From positions 1 through 32,100 of IMG/VR virus record IMGVR_UViG_3300008120_000629: a DNA stretch of 32,100 bases, one strand, 5' to 3'. The position numbers were made by a program, and so were the translations under genes. Shown here in pieces: positions 14,262 through 21,956 of this stretch; positions within the stretch are counted from its first letter, which is position 1, and each line of letters begins with the position of its first letter. Source of the DNA: a virus. The notes under the pieces were generated by a model. The model was not told where the DNA came from. It searched no databases and saw nothing but the letters and a program-made list of their open reading frames with translations.

Positions 14262-16028
14262 TTAATCTAATCTTAGAAAAGCTTCTAGCTGTTCTCCAAC
14301 ACTTTGAGGAGTAGCTACGTTCTTTAGTCTCATTCCTATACTGTTCTCTACTGTAATGTTTGATACTAGATAATCCCAAACAGAAGCAGCGGTCAATACT
14401 GCGTTTCCAAAAGTATTATCTACAGGAATTCCAAAGGTTACTTGGTTTGCACTAGGCATTCTCAAAGTCCCAGTCAATGTACCTAAAGCGTAGGTAGTAC
14501 CAAACCGCACATCAGAAACTGCTAAGTTATCTACTAAAGTTGCAGGAGATACTAAACGAGTAGCAGGTGCAATAGCGCCAGGTTGTATTGCACCATTGGT
14601 TGTCTCGTCTCTAAATTCAAAATAAGAACTTGTACTAGGTATTAAATGCATTCTTACAACTTGGTAAGGAAAGAATCCATACTCATTACATACAAAAGGT
14701 CCTGTTAATAGGTTTATAGCAGTACTACTTGAAGAGACAAAACCGACAGAGTTTCTTCCTGCATAGATAGCTCCTACTTGATTTATGTAAGAGGCGGTAG
14801 TACAGTTTATTGCTGGAAAATTATTTGTGCTAGGAGAGTTTCCTGAAAAAAGATTACCTGTAATATAGACAGTTGCAATCCCTACTATTTGTATTCCCCA
14901 ATCATTCACTCCTTGGTTTTCACCACCATATACGTTTCCAGTAATATTAAGATTGCCTATATTAAAATAAATTCCGTAACCATTGTTGTTAAATCCTTCG
15001 CTTCCATAAATATTTCCTGTAACATTCAATGTGCCTCCTGCACCAAACCAAATACTTGCTACTGGTCCGTTAGTATTAGTTCCAAGTACATTGCCAATGA
15101 CATTTAATGTACAACTTACGTCTGTTAAAATACCGTTTGAATTTCCACCATATACTCTTCCTGTCACGTTAACAACTGCTCCTGCTGTTGTTGTAATATG
15201 TAGGATCCTGCTAGTACCATTCGTTGAACCTGGTTCTAAATTTCCTGTAATACTTAACGTACCTCCTCCTGTTACCTTTATTGTAGAAATAGCTGAAGCA
15301 GATGTCGGTCTTAGTATATTTCCAGTACCACAATTTATTGTTGCCGTGCCACTACTTGAAAAAGTAATTAAGTCAGTAGACCCAGCAGATAGTCCTGTTT
15401 CCCCTGTAGTAGTTACTGTGATTCCACTATTTAAAATAAATCCACCGCCAGCTACTGCTGCAGTAGTTGATAAATACTCATACAAATAAGTTTCCCTCAT
15501 TTGTAAAGTAGCAGTGGTATTTATTAAAAACCTGTATTTTATGTAAGCAACACTATTGCCTATAAGAGGACTGGTAAATGTGTTTACACCTGCAAGTACA
15601 GCAGTATATAAAGTAATCCAAGCAGAACCATCCCAACTTTGGAAAGAGATATTAGTTGTGATACTTCCTCCCAAAACAAAAGTAAACATGTCAATTGCTT
15701 TTGGTGAAGTAAATTCATATCCAAAAAAGTCACCTGGATTCGCATTGGTAAAACTGTTTTGTGAGACTGACCCATTAAAAGCAATGTAAGCACTTGTTCC
15801 TCCTAACCCTGTGACAATACCACTTGGTGTTGTATTAGAAGTCATTAAAGGAACAGCTGTAATTAGACTTTGTGCTGTGTTTGTTAAAGTATCAACATTA
15901 ATATTTTGATCTATTGTAACTGTGAAGTTATTTGACGCTACTATATCTCCTGGGCCAGGAAGAACTCCTCCATTCCACGTTGCTGGGTTTGACCAGTTAC
16001 CAGATGCTATTGCTGCTCTTAGTGCCAT
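14262..16028 (-). CDS. tail-fibre/adhesin with G8-like and parallel beta-helix regions
   Basis: The 588-residue product opens with a G8-like segment: S-G-N-W-S-N-P-A-T-W-N-G-G-V-L-P-G-P-G-D-I-V-A-S-N-N-F-T-V-T-I-D, characteristic of extracellular carbohydrate-related beta proteins. Residues about 50-190 look like a beta-sandwich (discoidin-like strands W-D-G-S-A-W-I-T-L-Y). Residues about 200-440 consist of repeated short strands such as L-N-V-T-G-N-I-Y-G and L-N-I-T-G-N-V-Y-G-G, the rungs of a right-handed parallel beta-helix. The last 80 residues form a helical trimer-like end. There is no signal peptide, so it is a virion protein, probably a receptor-binding fibre. It is a close tandem paralogue of the broken gene upstream and starts in a TAATG overlap with that gene's original stop. 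Confidence 0.7.
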   Translation of the reverse strand: MALRAAIASGNWSNPATWNGGVLPGPGDIVASNNFTVTIDQNINVDTLTNTAQSLITAVPLMTSNTTPSGIVTGLGGTSAYIAFNGSVSQNSFTNANPGDFFGYEFTSPKAIDMFTFVLGGSITTNISFQSWDGSAWITLYTAVLAGVNTFTSPLIGNSVAYIKYRFLINTTATLQMRETYLYEYLSTTAAVAGGGFILNSGITVTTTGETGLSAGSTDLITFSSSGTATINCGTGNILRPTSASAISTIKVTGGGTLSITGNLEPGSTNGTSRILHITTTAGAVVNVTGRVYGGNSNGILTDVSCTLNVIGNVLGTNTNGPVASIWFGAGGTLNVTGNIYGSEGFNNNGYGIYFNIGNLNITGNVYGGENQGVNDWGIQIVGIATVYITGNLFSGNSPSTNNFPAINCTTASYINQVGAIYAGRNSVGFVSSSSTAINLLTGPFVCNEYGFFPYQVVRMHLIPSTSSYFEFRDETTNGAIQPGAIAPATRLVSPATLVDNLAVSDVRFGTTYALGTLTGTLRMPSANQVTFGIPVDNTFGNAVLTAASVWDYLVSNITVENSIGMRLKNVATPQSVGEQLEAFLRLD

Positions 16029-17693
16029 TACTCGTTATTATTTAATGTGGTTTGAATTTGTGCTCCAGTAGTTTCTACTGTAGCAGCGTTTTTAACTCTT
16101 CTTCCTATACTATTTAAGGTATTGATGGAAGTTAGTGGGACAGCCCATATAGCGTTAGGGTCAAGGACTGCTGTTCCTACTGTGTTGTCTACAGGTTGCC
16201 TGTTTGAGAACCTAATGAATAAACTGTTCCTTGTCGTACATTTGCAGGAATAGGAGAGTCTGCTACTGTATCTGGACTTACCAATCTAGTAGCAGGAGCA
16301 GGAGCAGCTGGAGGTAAAGCTCCATTTGTACTGTTATTTCTAAACTCAAAATAAGAACCCATTGTTCTCCTGTAGTGCATACGAGATACATAAAGAGGTT
16401 GACCTCCTGTAGGAGAAGAAATAAAAGGCCCTGTTAAAATATTAATAGCTGAGGCATTAAGTGATATAAAAATTTGTGATGTAGAAGTTGTTACGCTGGA
16501 ACTTATAGCTCCAATATGATTTACATAAGAAGCTACGTTAGAATAAAAAGCAGGAGCGCTTTGTGTACCTTCTAAGGTAATATTTCCTGTAATATTACAA
16601 GTACAAACAGCTGCTAGTAGGATGCCGTAACCAGGTTGTCCAGGATTATATCCTCCATAAACATTACCTGTAACATTTAAAGTTCCTGTACTAGCCATAT
16701 TAATTCCTCCTGCTCTGTTAGCTCCACTAGGATAAAGATTCCCTACAACAGTAATAGTATTATTTAAACCAGAAGCTGAAATAGCATAGGCATCATTATC
16801 TCCTCCTCCAAACAAATTACCTACTACATTACACTTACAAGTCTTAGTCTTGAATTATTTGTTGCCCAAACCTGCAAGTAATTTAAATTAGCAGTAATAT
16901 TTACATTCCCACCTCCCGTAACCTCAATACAGCCCCGATTCGTAGCAGATACACTACTGATACCCCCAACTCCTGCACTTATAGTTAATGTAGTACTTGA
17001 ATTTCCAGAGTAAGTTAAACAAGTTACCGTTCCTGCTGAAATACTATAGACACTACTTGTAAAAGTTAAAGTTCTAGTTGCGTCTACAATAAATCCTCCT
17101 CCTGCTGTTGCAGCTACAGACAAGGCATCGTACAAATAAAACTCAGTTATTTGAGCTCCTGTATTAGTGCCAGAAAGTACTATTCTATACTTAAGATATG
17201 CAGTTGTATTTACAAAATATGGACTGGTAAAACTACCATTTGCTGTATGAGTTCCAATAACAATCCAAGTAGAACCATTCCATGCTTCTAAGCTATAACT
17301 AACAGTATTTGAACCTCCATTAAAAGATACACCGAATCTTCCTATTTTTTTAGCAGTAGCAAATTCGTATGCAATCCAATCCCCTGTAACTGGTCCTGGA
17401 TAATAACAAAGACCAAAACTACGATCAAAAGACAAATAAGCAGAAAAACTTGCAAAACCTCCTGTACCATTATTAGAAGCAATACCACTAGGTGCGGTAT
17501 TAGAAGTCATTAAAGGAACTTCGGTTCCTACCGTAGTTGCCGCATTTGTAATTGAATCTACGTTAATATTCTGGTCAATAGTAACTGTAAAGCCGTTAGA
17601 AGCAACAACATCTCCAGGTTCAGGAAGTACTCCCCCGTTCCAAATAGCTGGATTACTCCAGTTACCAGATGCTATTGCAGCCCTTTGTGCCAT
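16028..17693 (-). pseudogene. paralogous tail-fibre gene split by two frame shifts
   Basis: The N-terminal part (17693 to the stop at 16824; 289 residues) matches the neighbouring intact fibre from its first residues (A-I-A-S-G-N-W-S-N-P-A-I-W-N-G-G). The reading then shifts to a second frame, open from 16854 to 16189, that continues the beta-helix rungs (L-N-V-T-G-N-V-Y-G-G) up to Y-S-L-G-S-Q-T-G-N-L. It shifts again to a third frame beginning near 16200 (R-F-S-N-R-Q-P-V-D-N-T-V-G) and ending at the TAA at 16030-16028, which overlaps the next gene's ATG as TAATG. That original coupling shows the three pieces were one gene of about 550 codons. Either it is a decayed duplicate or the sequence has two local errors. 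Both shifts are of the same sense (-1). Confidence 0.7.
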
Positions 17694-17989
17694 TAAAGTC
17701 CTTTATCAGTAATAAACTCTTGAAGACCTGTCATGATCTTTCCTACCGCAGATGCGATTTCAGGGTCAGACTCAGCTTCTTTAAAAACATCAAAGTAAGA
17801 AACAGCCTTAGCGTAGTCAGGAAGTTGTTCGATGTTTCCTCCCAAGTCTCTGTAAGGAGTCAAACGCATAGCAACTGATGCTCCGATGATTCCTCCTTCT
17901 TGAACAAGTGGAGATATGGCTAAGTTAACTAGAAGTAGAGGATACTCTACCCCGTCTACAATGGTTGGTTTGGTTGATATGATTGCCAT
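17693..17989 (-). CDS. small tail-associated protein (98 aa)
   Basis: Not recognised at family level. It starts M-A-I-I-S-T-K-P-T-I-V-D-G-V-E-Y-P and contains a mixed beta N-terminal half (L-L-L-V-N-L-A-I-S-P-L-V) and an acidic helical C-terminal half (Y-F-D-V-F-K-E-A-E-S-D-P-E-I-A-S). No signal peptide is present. It lies between two fibre genes and its stop overlaps the next start as TAATG, so it is co-translated with the fibre gene. A structural or fibre-chaperone role is likely from position alone. Confidence 0.6.
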   Translation of the reverse strand: MAIISTKPTIVDGVEYPLLLVNLAISPLVQEGGIIGASVAMRLTPYRDLGGNIEQLPDYAKAVSYFDVFKEAESDPEIASAVGKIMTGLQEFITDKGL

Positions 17990-18008
17990 AAGTTTCTAAT
18001 TTTATAAT

Positions 18009-19310
18009 TTATGAATATGTATGTGTTAATCTGCCACTCCAAGACACACTCAATGCTTGGGTGATTAGTACGTTACCATCTGTTAGGACTTGAATTCTTG
18101 TTATTTTCCAAACGTTTGCTCCTTCAGAACTTAACTGAGGTGCTCTTCCTACGTAAGAATACACTCCTTGATAATCGTGTCGTACAGTTGCCGTCACAGC
18201 AGAGTTGACCCACTTTGTTCCGTTATAAGATAAGCTTTGTCCTATCTGTAAACTAGTAAGTTGAACGTCAGAAAGATTAGCGATTTGAGAAATCAATCCT
18301 GTCAACTGAGAACCATCAATTGCAGGAAGCTTTCCTGATCCGTCTAATCTAACTAATTGGTTTACTCCATTAAACGTATTTCCTTGTTGGGTTACGTTTG
18401 CCGATAGTCTCGCATCTGGAAGTAATCCACTTGTTATGTTTGAAGCAACAGTAGCATTTACGTTAGGTACGTTATCCAATCCTACCTGTGCCTTAGTAAC
18501 GTTGTGAGGATTAGACGTATTTGCTATGTGTGCGTTTGTTGTGTTTTTAGCAGAACTAACTTGAGTCTGTAGTTTACCAAAACCCTGTAATACAGTATCA
18601 GTTCCTTCTACCTGAGCATCGGCTCCACTGCTAAATCCCGTAAGGACAGTAGTGCGAACTCTAGCTGGAGTAAAGTATTGGTTAGTGCCTTCAGCTAAAT
18701 TGGTTGTTGTTTTGGTAGCTAACGAAGCATCAAACTTTGTTTCTGTATAATAGAAATTACTAACTCCCTGAGTTATAGTATCAGTAGTGAGTATAACATC
18801 TCCTGTTAACGTGTTTACACTTCTTACATTACCCGTACTATTAATGGTCAATGTCCCCAATCCTGGGTTATAGTTCAGAGTAACATTGGCACCTGCTTTT
18901 AACAAGTCTGCTACTCTAGCATCAATTCTTGGATTGGTAATGTATTTATTAGTAGTGCCCTCAGGGATATCGTCTGTATTCAAACTTACAAATCCTGTTT
19001 TGGTATTGACGCTTCTTACATCTCCTAGTGCACTGATTGTAATGGTCTCGGCTGTATCGTTGATTGCAAAAGAAACACCAGTACCAGCTTGAATCATTTG
19101 GAAGACCTTAGCTTTAACTCTACTGTTTGTAAAGTAAAGATTTCCTCCTTCAGGCAATGCATCAGTAGTCTTTCCCAAGAAAGCAGCAGAGGTAACTGTA
19201 CCCACATCAGCAATTGACGTAATACCAGCCTTCAACACAACTACTTTATCAGTACTTGCTAAAGACCCTGCTTGAGGTAATTGGGATACTCTTGTTTCTT
19301 TGGTTGCCAT
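18009..19310 (-). CDS. tail-fibre protein with internal repeats
   Basis: The 433-residue product has a short N-terminal attachment-like segment (K-E-T-R-V-S-Q-L-P-Q-A-G-S-L-A-S-T-D), then a repeated unit of the form (P/A)-E-G-x-x-x-x-Y-F/I-T-x-x-R/K: A-L-P-E-G-G-N-L-Y-F-T-N-S-R near 51-64, I-P-E-G-T-T-N-K-Y-I-T-N-P-R near 115-128, N-F-Y-Y-T-E-T-K near 185-192 and L-A-E-G-T-N-Q-Y-F-T-P-A-R near 205-217. Between them V-R-S-V-N-T-(K/L)-T-G occurs twice (98-106 and 162-170). Such repeats are typical of trimeric long tail fibres. A later segment (N-T-S-N-P-H-N-V-T-K-A-Q-V-G-L-D-N-V-P-N) is a collagen-free fibre motif common in phages. It probably carries or joins the G8/beta-helix adhesins. Confidence 0.75.
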   Translation of the reverse strand: MATKETRVSQLPQAGSLASTDKVVVLKAGITSIADVGTVTSAAFLGKTTDALPEGGNLYFTNSRVKAKVFQMIQAGTGVSFAINDTAETITISALGDVRSVNTKTGFVSLNTDDIPEGTTNKYITNPRIDARVADLLKAGANVTLNYNPGLGTLTINSTGNVRSVNTLTGDVILTTDTITQGVSNFYYTETKFDASLATKTTTNLAEGTNQYFTPARVRTTVLTGFSSGADAQVEGTDTVLQGFGKLQTQVSSAKNTTNAHIANTSNPHNVTKAQVGLDNVPNVNATVASNITSGLLPDARLSANVTQQGNTFNGVNQLVRLDGSGKLPAIDGSQLTGLISQIANLSDVQLTSLQIGQSLSYNGTKWVNSAVTATVRHDYQGVYSYVGRAPQLSSEGANVWKITRIQVLTDGNVLITQALSVSWSGRLTHTYS

Positions 19311-19648
19311 TATATCAAAAGCCTTTCGTCATTTTCTGTGACTAAGTATCCATTCTCGTCTATGCCGTCATAAAGCAGATAGGCTACTGTTCTGTATGGA
19401 TCGCTAAAGTACATACTGCCATTCGGCATTGTAGAACTAATTCCAATATACGTTGTATAGTTCCCATCAACCGACTCAATGTACAATTCCTTTCCACTCA
19501 AACTAACCCCATCCAGTAAGTGAACCTTAGCTCTAATTACATTAAAGTCATAAGGACTCATCATTACATTCTCGCTTCTCTTACTTTTTATAAGACTAAC
19601 CAGCTCACCAGCATAGCCATTACCCATTAAGTGAAGCCTTTCTCTCAT
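19310..19648 (-). CDS. hypothetical protein, first gene of tail operon
   Basis: The 112-residue product is not recognised. It starts M-R-E-R-L-H-L-M-G-N-G-Y and holds mixed alpha/beta sequence with aromatic and glycine turns (Y-I-G-I-S-S-T-M-P-N-G-S-M-Y-F-S-D-P) and an acidic end. There is no signal peptide. It starts 19 nt after the predicted -7 box of the promoter at 19667-19696 and ends at the same base where the fibre gene starts. A structural or fibre-related role is inferred from position. Confidence 0.6.
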   Translation of the reverse strand: MRERLHLMGNGYAGELVSLIKSKRSENVMMSPYDFNVIRAKVHLLDGVSLSGKELYIESVDGNYTTYIGISSTMPNGSMYFSDPYRTVAYLLYDGIDENGYLVTENDERLLI

Positions 19649-19666
19649 AGTTAAAGATACTTACTA

Positions 19667-19696
19667 CAAATATATCACTTTACAGATTAAAGTCAA
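19667..19696 (-). promoter_or_regulatory. Bacteroidetes-type sigma promoter for tail operon
   Basis: On the minus strand TTG (19696-19694, in TTGAC) precedes TATATTTG (19674-19667) by 19 nt, the same architecture and spacing as the promoters at 6413 and 14209. Initiation would fall near 19660, about 12 nt before the first ATG, so the mRNA leader is very short. Confidence 0.8.
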
Positions 19697-19969
19697 GAGG
19701 TAAAACCAACAAGGCACACTACCCCTTAATAAGGAAAACTCAACTACTAGTAGGACCCAAGGATTTAACTACAGTTTACTTGGTATGTCACCCTAACCCC
19801 CTGTAGTCCCCCAAAGGTAAGTAGAAAATCAAGAGAAAGGAAAGAAGAAGTTATTCACACCTAAGGATAGAGGGAACCCCGCAGGGAACCGCATTTTACC
19901 GATAAAATAAGACCACTTCTACTTCCATCGTAACTACCCTATAAAGAAATCCACCAAATAAATATTTAC

Positions 19970-19977
19970 TAACTTTG
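19970..19977 (+). promoter_or_regulatory. possible host-type -7 element for first early gene
   Basis: TAACTTTG fits TAnnTTTG and ends 6 nt before the ATG at 19984. The predicted start of transcription would be at or next to the ATG, giving a leaderless message. No -33 TTG is seen at the standard distance, so support is partial. Confidence 0.4.
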
Positions 19978-19983
19978 TATACA

Positions 19984-20601
19984 ATGCAACTAAACTCCAA
20001 CATCCCACACTTTAAGGCTCTAGTCAAACGTTCTTACTTTACTAAAAACTCTGAAGATTTAGAATACGACAACGTATATGCCTTTGCCATACAGAGTGTA
20101 GCAGGTAAAATCCTTACCTTTCACGTTATTACAGACTACGGAATGCTTAGATCTAGAGTACCTATAAGTGAACTCTACTTAAAAGAAACTGAAAATGACA
20201 TTCCCTATCACTTCAAACAACTGTGGGACTGCTTTAGTGAAAACGTAAGCATAGTTCATTATGATTTCCTAAGCGAGCATAGATGCCAGGTAATCCTTAA
20301 AGACAAAAGTTTGATTTGGGCCAATTACCTGTTCACAGTAGACTGGTACAATAACCCATACAGTGATGAGCCTTCCGACTATAAGGCAGGGCATATACTA
20401 GTAGCAGATGAGGGATACCTACTATGCATGCCCAATAACCGCATATTCTGGAAAGATTCTAACTGGGTAACTAAACCCTTCCCTGTAAGTCCTACTGCTA
20501 TAAAAGTAGACACAGAACACCCAAGTGTAGAGAACCAATCAGACAGATGGGTATCAGAAGATACCGATAGCTACTACTACGATGTAGTTCCTGGTAACTA
20601 A
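19984..20601 (+). CDS. hypothetical protein, first gene of early arm
   Basis: I chose ATG at 19984 over an upstream in-frame TTG at 19975. The 205-residue product is mixed alpha/beta, without signal peptide, rich in Tyr, Trp and Asp (I-T-D-Y-G-M-L-R-S-R-V-P-I-S-E-L near residue 49; W-D-C-F-S-E-N-V near 82; V-D-W-Y-N-N-P-Y near 119) and ends with an acidic Tyr-rich tail (S-Y-Y-Y-D-V-V-P). It does not match a family I recognise with certainty. As the leading gene of the rightward arm behind a possible host-type -7 element, it could be an early takeover protein. The 180 nt after it hold C/G-rich inverted repeats (GGGGGAT at 20691 with ATCCCCC at 20708). Confidence 0.65.
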   Translation: MQLNSNIPHFKALVKRSYFTKNSEDLEYDNVYAFAIQSVAGKILTFHVITDYGMLRSRVPISELYLKETENDIPYHFKQLWDCFSENVSIVHYDFLSEHRCQVILKDKSLIWANYLFTVDWYNNPYSDEPSDYKAGHILVADEGYLLCMPNNRIFWKDSNWVTKPFPVSPTAIKVDTEHPSVENQSDRWVSEDTDSYYYDVVPGN

Positions 20602-20760
20602 TCTTACCTATTTCGGTCCCAAGCACCTCAACAGCCAAATCACCCCCAAAATTTTCAACCCCCACAATTTTAGGATGTCTATACGAGGGTGGGGGATGTT
20701 AGATTAGATCCCCCCATCTTCCGATAGAGTGTCGGGGTACCCCCCGTCATTTCAGAGGAG

Positions 20761-20781
20761 TTTATTCTGTTCTATCCTGCT
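20761..20781 (+). promoter_or_regulatory. T-rich leader motif, first copy
   Basis: TTTATTCTGTTCTAT begins 21 nt before the ATG at 20782. It is the first of about sixteen related T-rich elements (TTTTTTCTTT, TTTATTCTTTC and similar) that precede early-arm genes, most at exactly 18 or 21 nt from the start codon. Confidence 0.55.
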
Positions 20782-21096
20782 ATGATAGATAAATTTAAAA
20801 AGTTAGTTGCTGTCGCGGAAGAGATGGCAACTTCGTGGAACGAGATGGGTCTTGATGTCAGTGGGATGGAAGTTCAGGTGGAAGGACACGGAGGCATCGT
20901 GCGAGTTGGGACATGGAGAGAGTATGCTGTATATCATCCAGACGAGAACCAACACATGCCTGAGTACTGTATGGATTACACTACCTACTACTATACTTGG
21001 ATAGATGGTGGGTGGATGAAGGACGAGCCAATGATAGTAGAAGCAGCAAGTCCATTCGAGGCAAGAGAAGAAGAGGTCGACGAGCTGCCGTTCTAG
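20782..21096 (+). CDS. small acidic protein with SSB-like C-terminal tip
   Basis: The 104-residue product starts M-I-D-K-F-K-K-L-V-A-V-A-E-E, has a central beta segment with many Tyr/Trp (Y-T-T-Y-Y-Y-T-W-I-D-G-G-W) and ends E-E-E-V-D-E-L-P-F. The acidic tail ending in hydrophobic-P-F mimics the SSB tip (D-D-x-I-P-F) that recruits host replication and repair proteins. The body does not look like an OB fold. It is followed within 11 nt by a strong terminator. It may act by competing for SSB-binding host proteins, but that is inference. Confidence 0.65.
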   Translation: MIDKFKKLVAVAEEMATSWNEMGLDVSGMEVQVEGHGGIVRVGTWREYAVYHPDENQHMPEYCMDYTTYYYTWIDGGWMKDEPMIVEAASPFEAREEEVDELPF

Positions 21097-21106
21097 AGAG
21101 AGAGAG

Positions 21107-21142
21107 CCTGCCCTTCGGGGCAGGTTTATTCTGTTCCATAGT
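21107..21142 (+). terminator. hairpin terminator with T-rich leader
   Basis: CCTGCCC (21107-21113), TTCG loop, GGGCAGG (21118-21124) form a 7-bp stem with a stable tetraloop, followed at once by TTTATTCTGTTCC. The T-rich element starts 18 nt before the next ATG (21143). Confidence 0.8.
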
Positions 21143-21325
21143 ATGAAGATAACAATCACGCAAGTAGCGTACAATGATGAGACATTGGTCTACACAGAAG
21201 GAATGACTTACAATGAGTTCTGCGAGAAGAACCCTAAACTAGAGACAAGAGTAGAATGGGATGAAACAACATCCGATGCTATGGATGCCTACTATTATTG
21301 TAAGTCAAAAGCAATAGGACATTAG
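21143..21325 (+). CDS. hypothetical small acidic protein (60 aa)
   Basis: The product starts M-K-I-T-I-T-Q-V-A-Y and contains Y-N-E-F-C-E-K-N-P-K-L-E-T-R-V-E-W-D-E, an acidic alpha/beta miniprotein without signal peptide. No family is recognised. The ATG lies 18 nt from the start of the T-rich leader. Its stop codon TAG (21323-21325) sits in the loop and first stem base of the terminator hairpin that follows, so gene end and terminator are merged. Confidence 0.6.
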   Translation: MKITITQVAYNDETLVYTEGMTYNEFCEKNPKLETRVEWDETTSDAMDAYYYCKSKAIGH

Positions 21326-21351
21326 TCCTATTGTTTTTTCTTTCTTATTCT
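21312..21351 (+). terminator. terminator hairpin containing upstream stop codon, plus T-rich leader
   Basis: CAATAGGAC (21312-21320), ATTA loop, GTCCTATTG (21325-21333) give a 9-bp stem followed by TTTTTTCTTTCTTA. The stop of the upstream gene falls in the loop. The T-run begins 18 nt before the ATG at 21352. Confidence 0.8.
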
Positions 21352-21582
21352 ATGAATAGAATAATAAAGAGTACATTGATTGCCATTGCGGCAATCAGTG
21401 GTTTGGTTTGGGTAGTAGCAAGTGGCTTCATGACTGTGTATTTCAGAGCAGGAATGGTCGCGGATTGGGGCGAAGAGTTCACCAAGGTCGTAGAGTGGGT
21501 CTTCGCCTTCGGATGGATGGTGCCAATTGCAGTGCTGACCTGGATTGATATGGCACACACAAAGAGAAGAAGAACCGTCTAA
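21352..21582 (+). CDS. small two-helix membrane protein (76 aa)
   Basis: I chose the ATG at 21352, 18 nt after the T-run, over an in-frame TTG at 21331 that lies inside the terminator. The product has two membrane helices (I-I-K-S-T-L-I-A-I-A-A-I-S-G-L-V-W-V-V-A and V-E-W-V-F-A-F-G-W-M-V-P-I-A-V-L) and a basic C-terminus (K-R-R-R-T-V), giving positive-inside topology. An inner-membrane location is likely; possible roles include superinfection exclusion or membrane remodelling, without direct evidence. Its stop lies in the loop of the following hairpin. Confidence 0.6.
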   Translation: MNRIIKSTLIAIAAISGLVWVVASGFMTVYFRAGMVADWGEEFTKVVEWVFAFGWMVPIAVLTWIDMAHTKRRRTV

Positions 21583-21609
21583 CGACGGTTTATTCTTTCT
21601 CATAGTGCT
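21573..21609 (+). terminator. terminator hairpin with stop codon in loop, plus T-rich leader
   Basis: AACCGTC (21573-21579), loop TAAC that holds the stop TAA (21580-21582), GACGGTT (21584-21590), then TTTATTCTTTCTC starting at 21589, 21 nt before the next ATG (21610). Confidence 0.75.
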
Positions 21610-21783
21610 ATGAGTAAATACAGAGAGATTCCAAGCTTGTTCCTGATAGGATTGGGCTTGATGGCTGCATGGGTTGCCTTGACAGCGTGTCCTATTGGTA
21701 GTCCTATTCAGTACTTCAGTGCATGTATTGCACTAGGTTACTGGGCACTTGCACTATTGAGTTGGCCTCGAAAGAAAGCCTAG
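21610..21783 (+). CDS. small two-helix membrane protein (57 aa)
   Basis: This short gene has ATG at 21610 and TAG at 21781. The protein starts M-S-K-Y-R-E-I-P-S and has two hydrophobic helices (L-F-L-I-G-L-G-L-M-A-A-W-V-A-L and I-A-L-G-Y-W-A-L-A-L-L-S) and a basic end (W-P-R-K-K-A). It sits between a T-rich leader 21 nt upstream and a terminator four bases after the stop, exactly like its neighbours, which supports a real gene. The function is unknown; it is probably an inner-membrane protein. Confidence 0.6.
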   Translation: MSKYREIPSLFLIGLGLMAAWVALTACPIGSPIQYFSACIALGYWALALLSWPRKKA

Positions 21784-21786
21784 AAG

Positions 21787-21815
21787 AAAGCCCTCACGGG
21801 CTTTTTTTCTTTCTT
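21787..21815 (+). terminator. hairpin terminator plus T-rich element
   Basis: AAAGCCC (21787-21793), TCAC loop, GGGCTTT (21798-21804), followed by TTTTTTTCTTTCTTA (21802-21816). The next part is not an ordinary gene but an attenuator-like leader. Confidence 0.8.
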
Positions 21816-21956
21816 ATAGTAGTAGGGATATCCTACTATTATGTACTCATCTGCCAAAGTGCGGTGAACGTAAAGCTAGTTCACGTAAGACCACAACATG
21901 GGGTAGCGCCCTTACAACTACCCTGCATATCAGGGTAGTTTTTTCTTTTCTATTGT
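21816..21956 (+). promoter_or_regulatory. attenuator-like leader with mini-ORF
   Basis: Between a T-rich element and the lipoprotein gene lie: a hairpin TAGTAGG/CCTACTA (21820-21838); a nine-codon mini-ORF from ATG 21841 to TGA 21867 (M-Y-S-S-A-K-V-R); a hairpin GTGAAC/GTTCAC (21864-21884); then GGGTAG (21901-21906), CTACCC (21918-21923) and a second GGGTAG (21933-21938). CTACCC can pair either with the first GGGTAG (antiterminator) or the second (terminator), the mutually exclusive layout of transcription attenuators. No ribosome-binding site supports the mini-ORF strongly. Confidence 0.45.
21916..21944 (+). terminator. strong terminator before lipoprotein gene
   Basis: AACTACCCTG (21916-21925), CATAT loop, CAGGGTAGTT (21931-21940) form a perfect 10-bp stem followed by TTTTTTCTTTTC (from 21939). 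The T-run starts 18 nt before the ATG at 21957. Confidence 0.8.

Larger units (their letters stand above)
19649..19983. other. divergent intergenic control region between late and early arms
   Basis: This 335-nt gene-free stretch separates the leftward late arm from the rightward early arm. Near its left edge is the leftward promoter (19667-19696). The middle is C/A-rich with no clear structure (blocks such as ACCCCCTGTAGTCCCCC near 19796). Near its right edge TAACTTTG (19970-19977) matches the -7 consensus TAnnTTTG on the plus strand, but no TTG is placed 19 nt upstream. I see no gene in it. Confidence 0.6.

Noticed and set aside
15031-15489. Plus-strand open frame of 152 residues
   Set aside because: It is antisense to the beta-helix fibre gene and its Val/Pro-rich sequence mirrors the Thr/Gly/Asn codons there.
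14262-19310. Diversity-generating retroelement acting on the fibre genes
   Set aside because: No reverse transcriptase gene and no template/variable repeat pair with A-specific differences were seen in this window.
19851-19859. DnaA box (TTATTCACA) in the divergent intergenic region
   Set aside because: A single 1-mismatch match is expected by chance in AT-rich sequence and no other boxes lie nearby.
21331-21351. Upstream TTG start for the small membrane protein
   Set aside because: It would begin inside the terminator stem and T-run; the ATG at 21352 lies at the common 18-nt distance.
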